In this document: positions 25,000 to 37,161 of the stretch, one piece after another
Layout: every line of letters starts with the position of its first letter
Numbering within the stretch: the stretch's first letter is position 1
Origin: Scatophagus argus
Lineage: Eukaryota; Chordata; Actinopteri; Scatophagidae
Direction of reading: 5' to 3'
Assembly (NCBI RefSeq): GCF_020382885.2
Contig: NC_058511.1
Location: 19,954,504 to 20,018,503 of the forward strand
DNA length: 64,000 bases
Notes under the pieces: generated by a model
Databases searched by the model: none
What the model was told of the DNA's origin: nothing
What the model saw: only the letters and a program-made list of their open reading frames with translations
Translations under genes and position numbers: made by a program

Positions 25000-26960
25000 T
25001 AATAATGGCTCTGTGTAATGAAAATTTTCCAAGTTCAGGCTTTCTTTAGAAGGTAAGAATATCTGTGTGTGAGTGTGTGTGGTGATTGCAGGTTGCGTGG
25101 AGGAGGTGTTTTGACTGGTGGGAAAAAATATGTGAGTTATAAGTTATATTAATGTCATGATATTCCCTTGGTAACTTTTACAGTTAATCTTGATTTTGAT
25201 AAACAAGACTTAAGTTGCATCCAAAATCCACTCTACTTTCTAAGTCTGAAAAATGACAACTATTCAAAGCAGACAGTGTGGTAATTACCCATGTTTTTGT
25301 GTGTGTGTGTGTGTGTGTTGTATAGATGGTGTGCTTATGTTACATGTATTGTATCATTTAGTATTTTTATTTATTTATTTTGTTAACAACTTACACAGTG
25401 CTGGTACAAAAAAGTCACTGAACACAACTAACATATTTTTAATGTTAAAATCTGTGTAGTCTTAAACTGAAAATGTAACAATAGATCTGTTTGTTTGTTT
25501 GTTTTTTTTCTTTCAGCTTCATGCTTTTATGGAACACCAAATGAAATACATGTATTTATAACATCTTTTCACTGAGTCCTTTGTTCCAGTCACAGCAAAT
25601 GAAAGCTGGATATCCCACACAGGAGGCTGGACTTAAGGTTGGTGACCTCATCACAATGGGGAGTCAGTCCATGTCAAATAAATGCATTTCATTACAAGAA
25701 TAAATTATTAAATTGCTCTCCTTCCACCCCACTCTTGAATCACTTTACCTGGATTAATATTTAAGGCTGAGAACACATGCCTCTTCTTGCTGAATCTGAA
25801 TCTGTTAGGCTTGAACACAGTCACATAGTAAGGATAATAAAACAATGAATTTGTGTATAGCTTACAATATCAATATTTATGTATATATATTATGAATATA
25901 TCTTAAACTAACAATTCATAATTTATCCTTATTATTTCTGCTTACCAGTTACTAAAATACCGATATTTATATTTATTTTTTCAAATTATTTATTTATTAG
26001 GCCACACAATTTGCACTTAAAGTCATATACTGTTGTGAGTCAAACTCATTGACTAGGTTATCATGTCTTTGCCTCATAGATGCTGAAATTACTAACTTGA
26101 ATAACACTGTCAATTAATTTTTGATCTCCTATGATCGTCTTCCTTAGCAACCGTAGCATCTTATAAAATTACACTTGCTTTGGAGGAGGAGGCATGGTTT
26201 GGACGCTCCGACTGGCGGGTGGTGCAGACAATGATCTCAGCACATTTCTGTCTAAGAGAAACAGTTGGAGCTCCAAGAATCATTTGTGATAGGAGGGCAT
26301 GAGAAAGACTCTCCCATGTAATGTTTTTTTTTTACAGTAGCATCACATGAACATAATCCGTCCATTAACAAGAGCTTGAATGGAGGAGAGGCATCAATAA
26401 CTGAAGAAATAACACCAGGTAGTTGCCATGTGACACATTAGATGTATCAGCCATGTTGGAAAATGCACACTGATGGATTCATAATGTAGGCCAGTATATG
26501 TACTGTGCTTTCATCACTATGTGTTGTATATGGGAAAATGTTAATGCAGGTCTAACGTGACACAATGTTAATGAGTGATGAGAATACTTAAAAAACAGGC
26601 TAACTGCTAATTATGAGTAAACAAGCACTATTCTATAAGAAGTGTGCATTCCTCATGTTTCAGATCAGCTTCAGTGTCATAATTTAGTTAATAAAGTTCA
26701 CTGACTACAAGAGCTCAGACTTGTATCATGTAGTGAGGAATATAAACATAAATATAATAGAAACTGAATATGTTGAGAGTGGTGATTGTTTGTTTTGTGT
26801 ATTACAGAAAATTAATCTTGATAGTTTTGGTACAGCAGGCTCAGACCTGTCTTAGACTGCCACCTTGTGGATGGCATCATATGATACACTATAGACAGAG
26901 GTATCAGGACAGGGGTTGTTTTCCAGGGACTGGGCTCAGCCCTTACTTCCAGTAGGCATA
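25000..26960. other. No gene recognised
   Basis: AT-rich intergenic DNA with a short (GT)n run near 25300. No conserved coding segment was seen on either strand. Confidence 0.35.
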
Positions 26961-26965
26961 TAGCA

Positions 26966-27221
26966 GAGGATGAGTCCTCACCAACTCAAAGCACAACTTC
27001 CAAAGCAAAGACAAGAAAATATGACGAGGCATATATCGCCCTCGACTTCATCAGGACAATGGTGGGTAAAGAGCAGACCATATGTGTTGTGTATCTTAAA
27101 ATAATGCTTTCAGACAGTTTCAAACCCAAGGAGTTTAGACACCACTTGGAGAAAAACATCCTGTGCACAAAGACAAGCAAGTTCCTCAGTGTAAAAAGCC
27201 ACACACTGCCAGGGAATTAAT
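26966..27221 (+). pseudogene. hAT/ZBED-type transposase N-terminal fragment
   Basis: The frame reads KAKTRKYDEAYIALDFIRTM, then VGKEQTICVVYLKIMLSDSF and KPKEFRHHLEKN. This is the layout of the N-terminal BED-finger region of ZBED5-like, hAT-derived proteins (KRKYDxxYIxxGF, a Cys pair, then a PxKLRRHLExxHP block). The second Cys of the pair is replaced by Tyr, and the frame stops at 27219-27221 shortly after the finger, so no functional protein is predicted. The 23 bases just before it recur exactly at 22217-22239. Confidence 0.45.
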
Positions 27222-27229
27222 GCTTCCCT

Positions 27230-29150
27230 CTGCTATCGATATGGTTTCTGGCTGCTATCAATATGTTGATCAATCAGTAATAAATACAGAAGGCCGATAG
27301 GACCATGCAACTCAGGGTGTGGGTCACTGACCTCAGAACATTCCAAGATTGTGCCTTTCCAGATTGTGAGTGTTCTCCTGTTTGTTTCATGGACAAAATC
27401 TCAAGGTGTGGCTGTGGGACGGGAATAGGGTTTGGCGTACCCGGGATGGGATCTCTGCTTTAGTTCTGTTTTCACAAAAAAAGGATGTCAGAAAAGTATA
27501 TTTCCAACTTCACAAATGGAAACACCTTTCAAACAATCAAACAAACTACTAACACTCTAAGTAGTCTAAGTAATATTTTCAATTACACCTGAATGAATTG
27601 ACTCGGCACAAATGCCACATAAATTGAAATTAAATTAAATGTAACTGAAATACTGTGTAAACCATATAGAAACCTGAGTAGAAAGCGCTAAAGAAACCAA
27701 GTAAATGTAATGGAAAACATTTGTAGGAGATAATTGCAAATTTGCTGACTTACTAAAAAAAATTGTTGTACTGACTGATTTTTTAAACTTAACTTGATTT
27801 GAGGATCTTCAGTAATATATACCAATATGACCAAGATCTCACAAAACATTTTATTTTAAAACATTCTTCCCAGAGATGATAACAGTATATGCACATACCT
27901 AATACATAAAAGTACATTTCAGTAAGGAATTTTTTAAAATACTTAGGTTATCAACTTCTCCACAAGAACTTGAGCTACATCACAACAACAACTCAACTGT
28001 TTCAACTGTTTTCTCATCTGAACCATCAACAACTAACATTTAACTCATCGACATGTCAATCTGTCTTACAGTTATTATATATCATTTGAAGCTGTTACAG
28101 GGAAGGCAATTCAGGATACCCAAGATCAAATGCCTCTGAACTAAAATGCTTCGTGCCAAATGCCCATTAAAAAAAATACATGTTACAGATACATATTAAT
28201 GCAAGGGGTAATCTTCACACTAAACACACTGACGACTAGTAGCTGGGGCGATCACAATCTGCGACACAAGGGCAAAAATCATCTCCACATTTAGATATGA
28301 CAATACACTGGTCAACTCTTGTGCTTTTTTAAACACCTGCATTTCTCACAATTACAGATACACCAAACTTACAGTACAAAAACTACTTCCTCCTTTAGAA
28401 GTACAACATTTACATCACTTCTGGTGAAACTGCCTCAAAACTCTAAATAAAAAATTGGATGCCTCATGCCACACAATCAGAGTCAGACAACACCTGGAGG
28501 TGGTTTGACAAAATGAAGACACAGATTGTCCAAGTTTCTGTCCAGAGGAACCTCACTAATTACTGAGAATACAGTCTGGTTTTTTTGTTTGTTTGTTTGT
28601 TTGTTTTTGCCTTACACGCATGGTTCAACTGATTATGAGTTTCATCTGTGCTCATCTATCCCCACAGACAACCATGTCATTACACTGTTTTTCAGTCGTT
28701 GCACCTTTGTTGACAGGTTTCCAGCATCCACTTCAACAAGCATCTTTTGAAATACTTCAAAAATGAAATGTGAATACTTGCAGTTAGTTTTTTTCTCCGG
28801 CCTTAGGATATTGATCATCGTATACACTTATGCAAAGACCATTTTAATAAAAACATACCTTTTTGGTTTGCATACAGAAATTGGAGCAGGCTTTGGAATA
28901 CTATAATTTTCTGCAGACGTCGCTGCACAATTGTAGCTGTCACCTACACCACTGAACATTCAAACAATTTTGAAATCTCAATCACTCAACACTGCATGTG
29001 CATCCATAGCCATTACTCTGAGAAAAAAAAATAAACTTAATGGAACCAGATTACCTCTCTCCACACAGGCTTGCATGGACTATGATCTTAATGTCTGAGA
29101 ATTCTTTGGTGCAAATTGGATAAACCACCTAAGAGTTGAAAGAAAGTTGC
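27230..29150. other. No gene recognised
   Basis: AT-rich DNA with a (TTTG)n run near 28585. Nothing with coding character was found on either strand. Confidence 0.35.
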
Positions 29151-29156
29151 TCCAAG

Positions 29157-29810
29157 TCAAGTCAAGTCAAGTCAACTTTATTTGTATAGCCCATTTTTAC
29201 AAGCAGTTTGTCTCAAAAGGCTTAACATAACATCAGCAACATCCTCTGCCCTTCGACCCTCACATCGACTAAGGAAAAACTCCCAGAAAAACCTTTAACA
29301 GGAAGAAATGGAAGAAACCTCAGGGTGAGCAACAGAGGAGGGATCCCTCACCCAGGACGGGCAGACGTGCAGTGGATGTTGTACAGGCAGGAAAGCAGTT
29401 AACAACATGAGAACAACATTACTAAAAAGATAAGTAATACAAAATCTCAACTGTTTAGTTTCACTTTTGCTACCACTTCAATATGATTTTAACATTTCAC
29501 AAGACTGAAATTATAATAATGAAATTATAATGAACTGCTGTAACATTTATGTATTTTTTATGTGCTGTTGAAAATCACTATCCTATCAGTTCAATTTCGG
29601 CCCGTAGGGAGAACCACCCCGCCGATAGTCGGTGCACGGAAGAATGACAGGCAGATGTCAACAGTAGACATTGGGTTGGTCATAGAGCCGGCTACAGTTG
29701 AACTTGAAGATCTGGATGGAGAGATACCTGCAGAAAGATACAGAGAGAGAGAGAGAGAGAGGAAGGGAGGGAGAGACACAAGACTACGAGGAGAACTGGA
29801 CACACATTAC
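29157..29810 (-). mobile_element. LINE 3' end, same subfamily as 58365-60395
   Basis: Starts with (CAAGT)n, the complement of the (ACTTG)n tail at 60370-60395. It matches, in reverse, nearly the whole 3' untranslated part of the LINE at 59750-60395, including the GGGTGAGGGATCCCTCCTC region and the (CT)n stretch. The coding part is absent, so this is a strongly 5'-truncated copy. Confidence 0.85.
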
Positions 29811-29821
29811 TATAAGCTGGA

Positions 29822-29937
29822 ACAGTAGATGATCAATTGTACTCTATATCCCTCTATATCCTGTTTGCTGCTGTAATATTGTAATTTCCCAGATATGGGA
29901 CTAATAAAGGATTATCTTATCTTATCTTACAAATACC
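29822..29937 (+). repeat. LINE 3' end remnant, (TTATC)n type
   Basis: Contains TGGGACTAATAAAGG followed by repeated TTATC units, the terminal form of a common fish LINE family. It lies between the LINE remnant at 29157-29810 and the mini-exon of the G2E3-like pseudogene. Confidence 0.6.
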
Positions 29938-29955
29938 ATAAAAATTAGGCTTTAC

Positions 29956-32900
29956 CTTTTGCTTCCTCTCCACACAACATACACCATCGTCAAAGGACTG
30001 CAAATTTACAAAACAATCATTCGAATTAACTTGTATCTTTTCTGTTCTTTTGCAAAAGTAATGCAACAAAATAATAAGAATCTCACCTGACTGTCAGTAT
30101 CATTAGCGGACTGTTTTCCCATGCATGTCTTAATGTGTACTGCAAGCATCTGCAAAGGCATCACTTCATCACATTGGTAACAAGTCTTCTTTGGCATTTT
30201 GGAAAAATGCTGGGAATCTGAGGGAGAGATGTGTCTAATATCTCCTGCAGTGGTACTATGTAGAAAGAGGCTTTACCACCTGCGGACACATCTTGCAGAG
30301 CTTTCACAAAATACCCCTCAGCTTCTGGTGGAATGACTGTGAGCTTTCGTCTACCTCTGCCACCTTTGTAAAAGATTTTTTTAAATGGAAAAATTACATT
30401 TTGTTGGGCCACCATCTCCCCTCCTTGAACCACCACATTAACGTGGTGGAGGGGTTTCAGCACTTGAATGAACCTAGGGGCTATGTTGTCGGGGTCTCCC
30501 AAGGCAAACAGGTTCTAGGTGACAGGTCAGACCAAGAGCGGTTCAGAAGCCTCTAATGAAAGACAAGACAACAATGACGTCGCCCGGATTGGCGTTACCG
30601 GGGCCTTGCCCTGGAAACAGGCCTGGGGTTGGGGCTCGCAGGCAAGCATCTGGTGCCCACGCGACCCCACTGGGTACAGCCCGAACAAGCGACGTGGGCC
30701 CGCTCTCCTGTAGGCCCATCACCCGCGAGAGGGTTCAGAAGGACTGGTGCAATGTGGTTTGGGTGACAGCTGTGGACGGCGATCCCGGCGACCCAAACCC
30801 TGGACAAAAACTTTGGCTATGGGGACATGGAATGTCACCTCACTGGGGGGGAAAGAGCCTGGGCTAGTGCGGGAAATTGAGTGATACCAGCTAGAGATAG
30901 TCGGGCTCACTTCCACGCACAGCCTGGGCTCTGGAACCCAACTCCTGGAGAGAGGATGGACTCTCTTCTGCTCTGGAGTCGCCCATGGTGTGAGGTGGTG
31001 AGCTGGTGTAGGCTTGCTTATAGCCCCCCAGTCATTTCCCTGCGCCTTTGGGATAGGCCTCTCACTATAGTTTCGGCCTATGGGCCGAACAGCAGTGCAG
31101 AGTACCTGGCTGTCTTGGAGTCCCTGGGAAGGGTACTGGAATGTGCTCCGACCGGGGACTCCATAGTTCTACTGGGGGACTTCAATGCCCACGTGGGCAA
31201 TGACAGTGACACCTGGAGGGGAGTGATTGGGAGGAACAGCCTCCCCGATCTGAACCCGAGTGGTGTTCTGTTGTTGGACTTCTGTGCTAATCACAGTTTG
31301 TCCATAACAAACACCATGTTCATGCATAAGGGTGTCCATCAGTGCACATGGCACCAGGACACCCTGGGCCAGAGGTCAGTGATTGACTTTACGATCGTAT
31401 CATCTGGCCTTTGGCCATATGTTTTGGACACTCGGGTGAAGAGAGGGGCTGAGCTGTCAACTGATCACCACCTGGTGGTGAGTTGAATCCGCTGGAGGAG
31501 GAGGAAGCCGGACAGACTTGGCAGATCCAAACGCATTGTGAGGGTCTGCTGGGAACGTCTGCCGGAACCCTCCGTCAGAGGGGTCTTGAACTCACACCTC
31601 CGGGAGAACTCTGACCAGATCCCGAGGGAGGCTGGGGACATTGAGTCCGAGTGGACCATGTTCGCCTCAGGAGGGGGAAGCAGTGCCCTGCTAATTACTG
31701 TCAACAGTGAAAGTGGGGAGCTGCTGACTTCAACTGGGAATATTGTTGGAAGGTGGAAGGAATACTTCAAGGATCCCCTCAATCCTGCTGACGCATCTTC
31801 CATCATGGAAGCAGAGGCTGGGGATTCTGAGATGGATCCACTCATTACCCAAGCCGAAGTCACTGAGGTAGTTGGGAAGCTTCTCAGTGGCAGAACACTT
31901 GGAGTGGATGAGATCCGTCCTGGGTACCTTCTGGATGTTGTGGGACTGTCTTGGTTGACACGACAGTGTCCTTGGACTGGTAGACCGGGATGGTGGTTCC
32001 TCTTTTTACGAAGGGGGACCGGAGGGTGCGTTCCAACTACAGAGGGATCACACTCCTCAGCCTCCCCAGGAAAGTCTATTCCAGGTTACTGGAGAGGAGA
32101 ATCCTGCCAATAGTCGAACCTCAGATCCAAGAGGAACAATGCAGTTTTCGCCCTGGTCGTGGAACACTGGACCAGTTCTATACCCTCCGCAGGGTGCTTG
32201 AGGGTTCATGGGTGTTTGTTGGTCCACATGTGTTTTGTGGACTTGGAGAAGGCATTTGACCGTGTTTCCCGCAGCATCCTGTGGGAGATCCTCCGGGAGT
32301 ATGGGATCCGGGGCCCTTTGCCAAGGGTTGTGCGGTCTCTGTACTCCCAGAGCAGGAGTCTGGTCCACATTGTTGGCAGTAAGTCAGACCTGTTCCCAGT
32401 GCATTTTGGCCTCTGGCAGGGCTGCCCTTTGTCGCTGGTCCTGTTCATTATTTTTATGGACAGGATTTCTAGGCACAGCCGGAGGGTGTCTGGTTTGGGA
32501 ACCACAGGATTTCATCTCTGATTTCTCTTGTCCTGTTGGCTTCTTCAAGCCAGGATCTTCAGCATGCGCTGGGGAGGTTTGCAGTCGAGTGCGAAGCGGA
32601 TGGGATGAGAATCAGCACCTCCAAATCCAAGGCCATGGTTCTCGACCGGAAAAAGGTGGTCTGCCCCCTCCAGGTTGGAGGAGAGTTCCTGCCTCAAATG
32701 GAGGAGTTTAAGTATCTCGGGGTCTTGCTCACGAGTGAGGGAAGATGGGAGCGTGAGACTGACAGGCGGATCGGTGCAGCGACAGCAGTAATGCGGTCCA
32801 TCATGGTAAAGAGGGAGCTGAGCCGTAAGGTGAAGGTCTCAACTGGCAATGGTGTGTGGGATGTATTTTTTGGTAGCAGATAAAAATCAAGAGCTACTGT

Positions 32901-33358
32901 GTTACTGGTTGCTTAGTGGCAGTCAAACACCTCTTTTTTCCACGGTTGACGTGTGCCTTGAAATAACCAGGCAAAAATCTGTAGGTTTAAATAAATTTGT
33001 GAGATTAAGTATTACATTACATTTCCAAACAGCATGCATGCAACTTTCCAAAACAACTGCAAACCAAAGTCCCGTCTGAAGATGAATCAAAATGCATACT
33101 TGACTTTATGATTTAAAAGATAGGCCACACCAAACTTCCTGTACGTTGTAGACCTAAGAGTCCATCTTGTGTTTTATGTGACTAAATAACAAACCTTGTC
33201 ATCTCTTGCTGCACAGTAACATTTCTACGGACAGGTGGAGGGGCAGGGGCAGGGGCACGCTGTCCGGTCTCTGTCGACCTTGTTGCTTGGTTTGAGGCCA
33301 TAGCATTGAGCAGCAAAGACACCAGATTTTTGGCTGCTGACTCAACTGCACCATGGAC
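29956..33358 (-). pseudogene. Decayed G2E3-like fish multicopy gene, split by a LINE
   Basis: Four exon-like pieces join in phase on the minus strand. 33195-33358 reads VHGAVESAAKNLVSLLLNAM, then a Pro/Ala-rich stretch and VTVQQEMTR. 32848-32978 continues RFLPGYFKAHVNRGKKR, then KQPVTQ and an in-frame stop, with FYLLPKNTSHT in another frame. 30087-30410 gives FKKIFYKGGRGRRKLTVIPP and EAEGYFVKALQDVSAGGKA, then a frameshift near 30225 and MPKKTCYQCDEVMPLQMLAV followed by HIKTCMG, a small CxxC...HxxxxC finger. 29956-29997 is a 14-codon exon with consensus splice sites. This order resembles predicted fish proteins named G2/M-phase-specific E3 ligase-like; the C-terminal HECT region is absent. The RTE-like LINE at 30415-32846 interrupts it. 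The family name is from memory; the splice phasing is directly visible. Confidence 0.5.
30415..32846 (+). mobile_element. RTE-like non-LTR retrotransposon, 3'-truncated and frameshifted
   Basis: The 5' leader contains a perfect 7-bp hairpin (CCACCAC attaac GTGGTGG, about 30430-30449). An apurinic-type endonuclease region follows: [33 protein letters not shown], then [20 protein letters not shown] and [11 protein letters not shown] (31069-31486). The RT region carries SNYRGITLLSLP, EEQCSFRPGRGTLDQFYTLR, CFVDLEKAFDRVSRSILWE and FGLWQGCPLSLVLFIIFMDR (32030-32470). A deletion removes the catalytic FADD area near 32515-32535. The C-terminal KYLGVLLTSEGRW is near 32711, and the copy stops at about 32846, well before the usual end. 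Clade assignment (RTE/RTE-X-like) is from remembered protein signatures. Confidence 0.8.
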
Positions 33359-33398
33359 CTAAATTATTCCAGGAATAGCATGTTTTTGTTAGAATAGC

Positions 33399-36300
33399 GG
33401 GCGGCACGGTGGTGCAGTGGTTAGCACTGTCGCCTGTCCAGGTTCGAATCCCGGTCTGGGCCCTTCTATGTGGAGTTTGCATGTTCTCCCTGTGCCTGCG
33501 TGGGTTTTCTCCGGGTACTCCGGCTTCCTCCCACAATACCAAAAACATGCACATTAGGTTAACTGGCTACTCTACATTGCCCCTAGGTGTAAGATCTAAG
33601 ATGGCGCCGCGGACGGTCGCCTCGGAGTTTCTCTCCACCCTGTGGACTATCTTTTTTGTAGTTTTTGTTAGTTTTCCGGTAGTTTTCTCATTTCAATACA
33701 CCAGAGAAGAACTCTTGAGCATAAGAGATACATCTCTACCCAATTTTCCACCACTTTTCCACAATTCTGGAAGTTTTCCGGGGTTTTTGGTCAGAGGCGC
33801 AGCGGCTCTCTATGGAATTACGCGGAGATGGAGACGCCGTCGGGGGAAGCGCGCAGGAGCGCTCGTTAGACTGAGGCAGCGGGGGTTACGCACGGCGCTC
33901 CCGTCTATTCACCTGGCAAATGTTCGCTCCCTGGCAAACAAAATGGAGGAACTGCTGCTTCTAATCTCCAAAAACTCCGACTTTAGGAACTCTGCCGCTC
34001 TGTGTTTCACTGAAACCTGGCTCAGCGAACACATCCCGAACGCTTCTCTCCAGCTGCCCGGCTTCCGGCTCTTCCGTGCGGACCGCAACTCGGAGCTCTC
34101 TGGAAAGAAGAGGGGAGGTGGAACGTGCTTTTTTGTCAACGAAGGTTGATGTGAAGATGTCACAGTGTTAAGGAAATCATGCAGTCCTCATCTTGAGTCT
34201 TTATTCATAAACTGTAAACCATTTTATTCACCGCGGGAGTTCTCCTCGTTCATCCTGGTCAGTGTTTACATTCCACCTCAGGCATGTGTAACGGAGGCGT
34301 TACAACACCTAGCTGACCAGGTATCAGACATGGAGGCTAAACATCCAGACTCCCTGCTCATCATTCTTGGGGATTTTAACAGAGCAAACCTCAGCCAAGA
34401 ACTCCCAAAATACAGACAACAGATAAAGTGTCCCACCAGGGATGCTAACACACTGGACCACTGTTATACTGTTTTAAAGGACTCATATCGCTCTGTTTCC
34501 CGTGCTGCTTTGGGACTCTCTGACCACTGCATGGTCCATCTCATCCCAACCTACAGGCAGAAGTTAAAATCAGCAAAGCCTGTAGTGAGGACAATTAAGA
34601 GATGGACAGCTGAGTCAAAGCTGGAGTTACAGGCCTGCTTTGACTGCACTGACTGGAGTGTCTTCGAGGCTGCTGCCACAGACCTGGATGAACTGACTGA
34701 CACTGTGACATCCTACATCAGTTTTTGTGAGGACTCATGTGTGCAGACCAAAACCTTCTGCACATACAACAACAACAAACCATGGTTCACCAATAAACTC
34801 AGGAAGCTGCACCAGGCTAAGGAGGAGGCCCACAGAAGTGGGGACAGGGCCCTGTACAAGCAGGCCAGGAACACACTGACGAGGGAGATCAGAGCTGCAA
34901 AGAGGTGCTACTCTGAGAAGCTGAAAAACAGGTTTTCAGCCAACGACCCTACTTCAGTGTGGAAAGGCCTGAGAGACATCACCAACTACAGGAGCCCATC
35001 CCCCCACCCTGTGGGTAACAAGGGACTGGCAGAGGAGCTGAACAGCTTCTACTGCCGCTTTTCACACCCTTCTCCCACCCCATCCACAACACTCAACCTC
35101 TGTGCCATACCTGACCCCTCCCCCCCCCCCCTCAACTCAGACCTCCTACCAGCACTGAAGGTCAATGTGGAGGAGGTGCATCGGCTCTTCCAGCGGCAGA
35201 AGACCAGGAAGGCTCCAGGACCTGACGGAGCTGTGTGAAGTACCCTCCTGCTTCAAACGTTCCACCATCATCCCAGTCCCCAAAAAACCCACCATCACGG
35301 GGTTGAATGACTACAGACCCGTCGCCCTGACGTCTGTGGTCATGAAATCCTTTGAGAGGCTGGTGCTGAACCACCTGAAGTTCATCACAGGCCCCCGGCT
35401 TGACCCCCTGCAGTTTGCCTACCGGGCAAACCGGTCGGTGGATGACGCAGTCAACATGGGACTGCACTTCATCCTCCATCACCTCGACACCCCAGGGACA
35501 TATGCCAGGATCCTGTTTGTGGACTTCAGCTCTGCATTCAACACCATCATCCCAGAAATCCTCCGCCAGAAGCTCTCACAGCTCACAGTGCCGACCTCCA
35601 CCTCTCAGTGGATCTACAACTTCCTCACTGACAGGAGGCAGCAGGTGAGGCTGGGGAGCATCACCTCCAGCACCAGAACCATCAGTACCGGCGCCCCCCA
35701 GGGGTGTGTTCTTTCCCCGCTGCTCTTCTCCCTATACACTAACGACTGCTCCTCAGGGGACCCGTCCGTAAAACTACTTAAGTTTGCGGACGACACAACA
35801 GTAGTTGGCCTCATCAAGGATGGTGATGAGGCTGCCTACAGACGTGAAGTAGACCAGCTGGTCCTCTGGTGTGGTCAGAACAACCTGGAGCTTAACCCGC
35901 TCAAGACTGTGGAGATGACAGTGGACTTTAGGAAGAACCCACCCACCTTACCTCCTCTCACCATTCTCAACAACACAGTGTCTACTGTGGACTCCTTTAA
36001 GTTCCTGGGAACTACAATCGCCCGGGATCTCAAGTGGAAGTCCCACGTAGACCTAATCAGGAAAAAGGCCCAGCAGAGGTTGTATTTTCTGCGACAGCTG
36101 AAAAAGTTCAACCTGCCTCAGGAGCTGCTGACCATCTTCTACACCTCCATTGTCCAGTCTGTTCTCTGCACTTCCATCACTGTCTGGTTTGGATCGGCCA
36201 CCAAACAGGACAGAAACAGACTGCAACGGACAATCAGGTCTGCAGAAAAAATCATCGGGGCCGACCTGCCCTCCATCCAGGACTTATACCAGTCCAGGGT

Positions 36301-36864
36301 CAAAAAACGGGCAGGAAGCATCACTGCAGACCCCTCTCACCCTGCACACAAACTATTTGATCTGCTTCCCTCTGGTAGGCGTTACAGAGCTCTGTATGCC
36401 AAGACTACCAGACACAAAAACAGTTTCTTCCCCCAGGCTGTCTCCCTGATCTCCCCGTAAACCACCTGCCATTGTGTGAACCATCACACTGTTTGCACTA
36501 CCTCATTCCACTGTTTGCACTACATGTATATATATATATATATTTTTTTTTTTCTCTTGTAAATATTTTATTCTTCCTTTTATTATTATTATTGGTATTT
36601 TGTATTTTGTATGGTGCACAGGACAGAGAAAAATCCGGAGTCAAATTCCTTGTATGGTCACACATACTTGGCAAATAAAGCTGATTCTGATTCTGATTCT
36701 GATTCTGAGTGTGAGAGTGTATGGTTGTCTGTCTTTGTGTGTTGGCCCTGCGATTGACTGGCGACCAGTCCAGGGTGTACCCCGCCTCTCGCCCGTAGTC
36801 AGCTGGGATAGGCTCCAGCTCCCCCGCGACCCTGACGGATAAGCAGTATAGAAAATGGATGGAT
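33399..36864 (+). mobile_element. tRNA-derived SINE split by a nested LINE
   Basis: The left half (33399-33590) has an A box TGGTGCAGTGG and B box GGTTCGAATCC. The right half (36707-36864) carries the body and the (ATGG)n tail. The SINE is flanked by an 11-base direct repeat GTTAGAATAGC at 33388-33398 and 36865-36875 (the first G is ambiguous with the tail), which is its target-site duplication. Compared with the intact copy at 61660-62024, the two halves join without loss once 33591-36706 is taken out. Confidence 0.9.
33591..36706 (+). mobile_element. Nearly intact L2-like LINE inserted in a SINE
   Basis: An open frame begins with ATG at 33601. The endonuclease domain shows SIHLANVRSLANKMEELLLL, TETWLSEHIPN, ILVSVYIPPQA, IILGDFNRANLSQEL and LSDHCMVHLI. 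One nonsense change at 34147-34149 (TGA where relatives have Trp) and one frameshifting deletion near 35232 (after RKAPGPDG) are the only breaks seen. The second half (to stop 36458-36460) has [59 protein letters not shown] and the catalytic [20 protein letters not shown], then the C-terminal [20 protein letters not shown] segment. It ends in (CTGATT)n. The few lesions suggest a recent insertion. Confidence 0.9.
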
Positions 36865-37141
36865 GTTAGAATAGCTAGAATAGTTAAACTCGTGGTCTAT
36901 GAACTAAATGTGATCCTAGAATGTCCCACCAACGGTGCAACAGAATGTTATCATAAATTATAGCTCGTTAATTAAAGATGGAATATTCGTAGTGAATGTA
37001 GCTCCCTCTTTCCGAGTTTTCTCTACACACAGGAGTAACATAGGCTACTATAACATAAAACGATCACATACATACAAAGAATAAAAAAGTTCTAGAAGCA
37101 TGGTAGTGTTATAATAGTAATGCACAAGTTAGGCTACTTAC

Positions 37142-37161
37142 AGCTGTCTGGGGTTCGCCAT
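37142..37161 (-). other. Candidate first coding exon (weak)
   Basis: The minus strand reads ATGGCGAACCCCAGACAGCT followed by a strong donor (GTAAGTAG), with a Kozak-like context. It lies upstream of the G2E3-like pseudogene on the same strand and could have been its first exon. The phase does not join cleanly to the next recognised piece, so it may be chance. Confidence 0.15.

Noticed and set aside
33399..33460. A/B-box-containing sequence as a functional tRNA gene
   Set aside because: The same sequence is the head of a dispersed SINE present in several copies and cannot fold as a standard tRNA.
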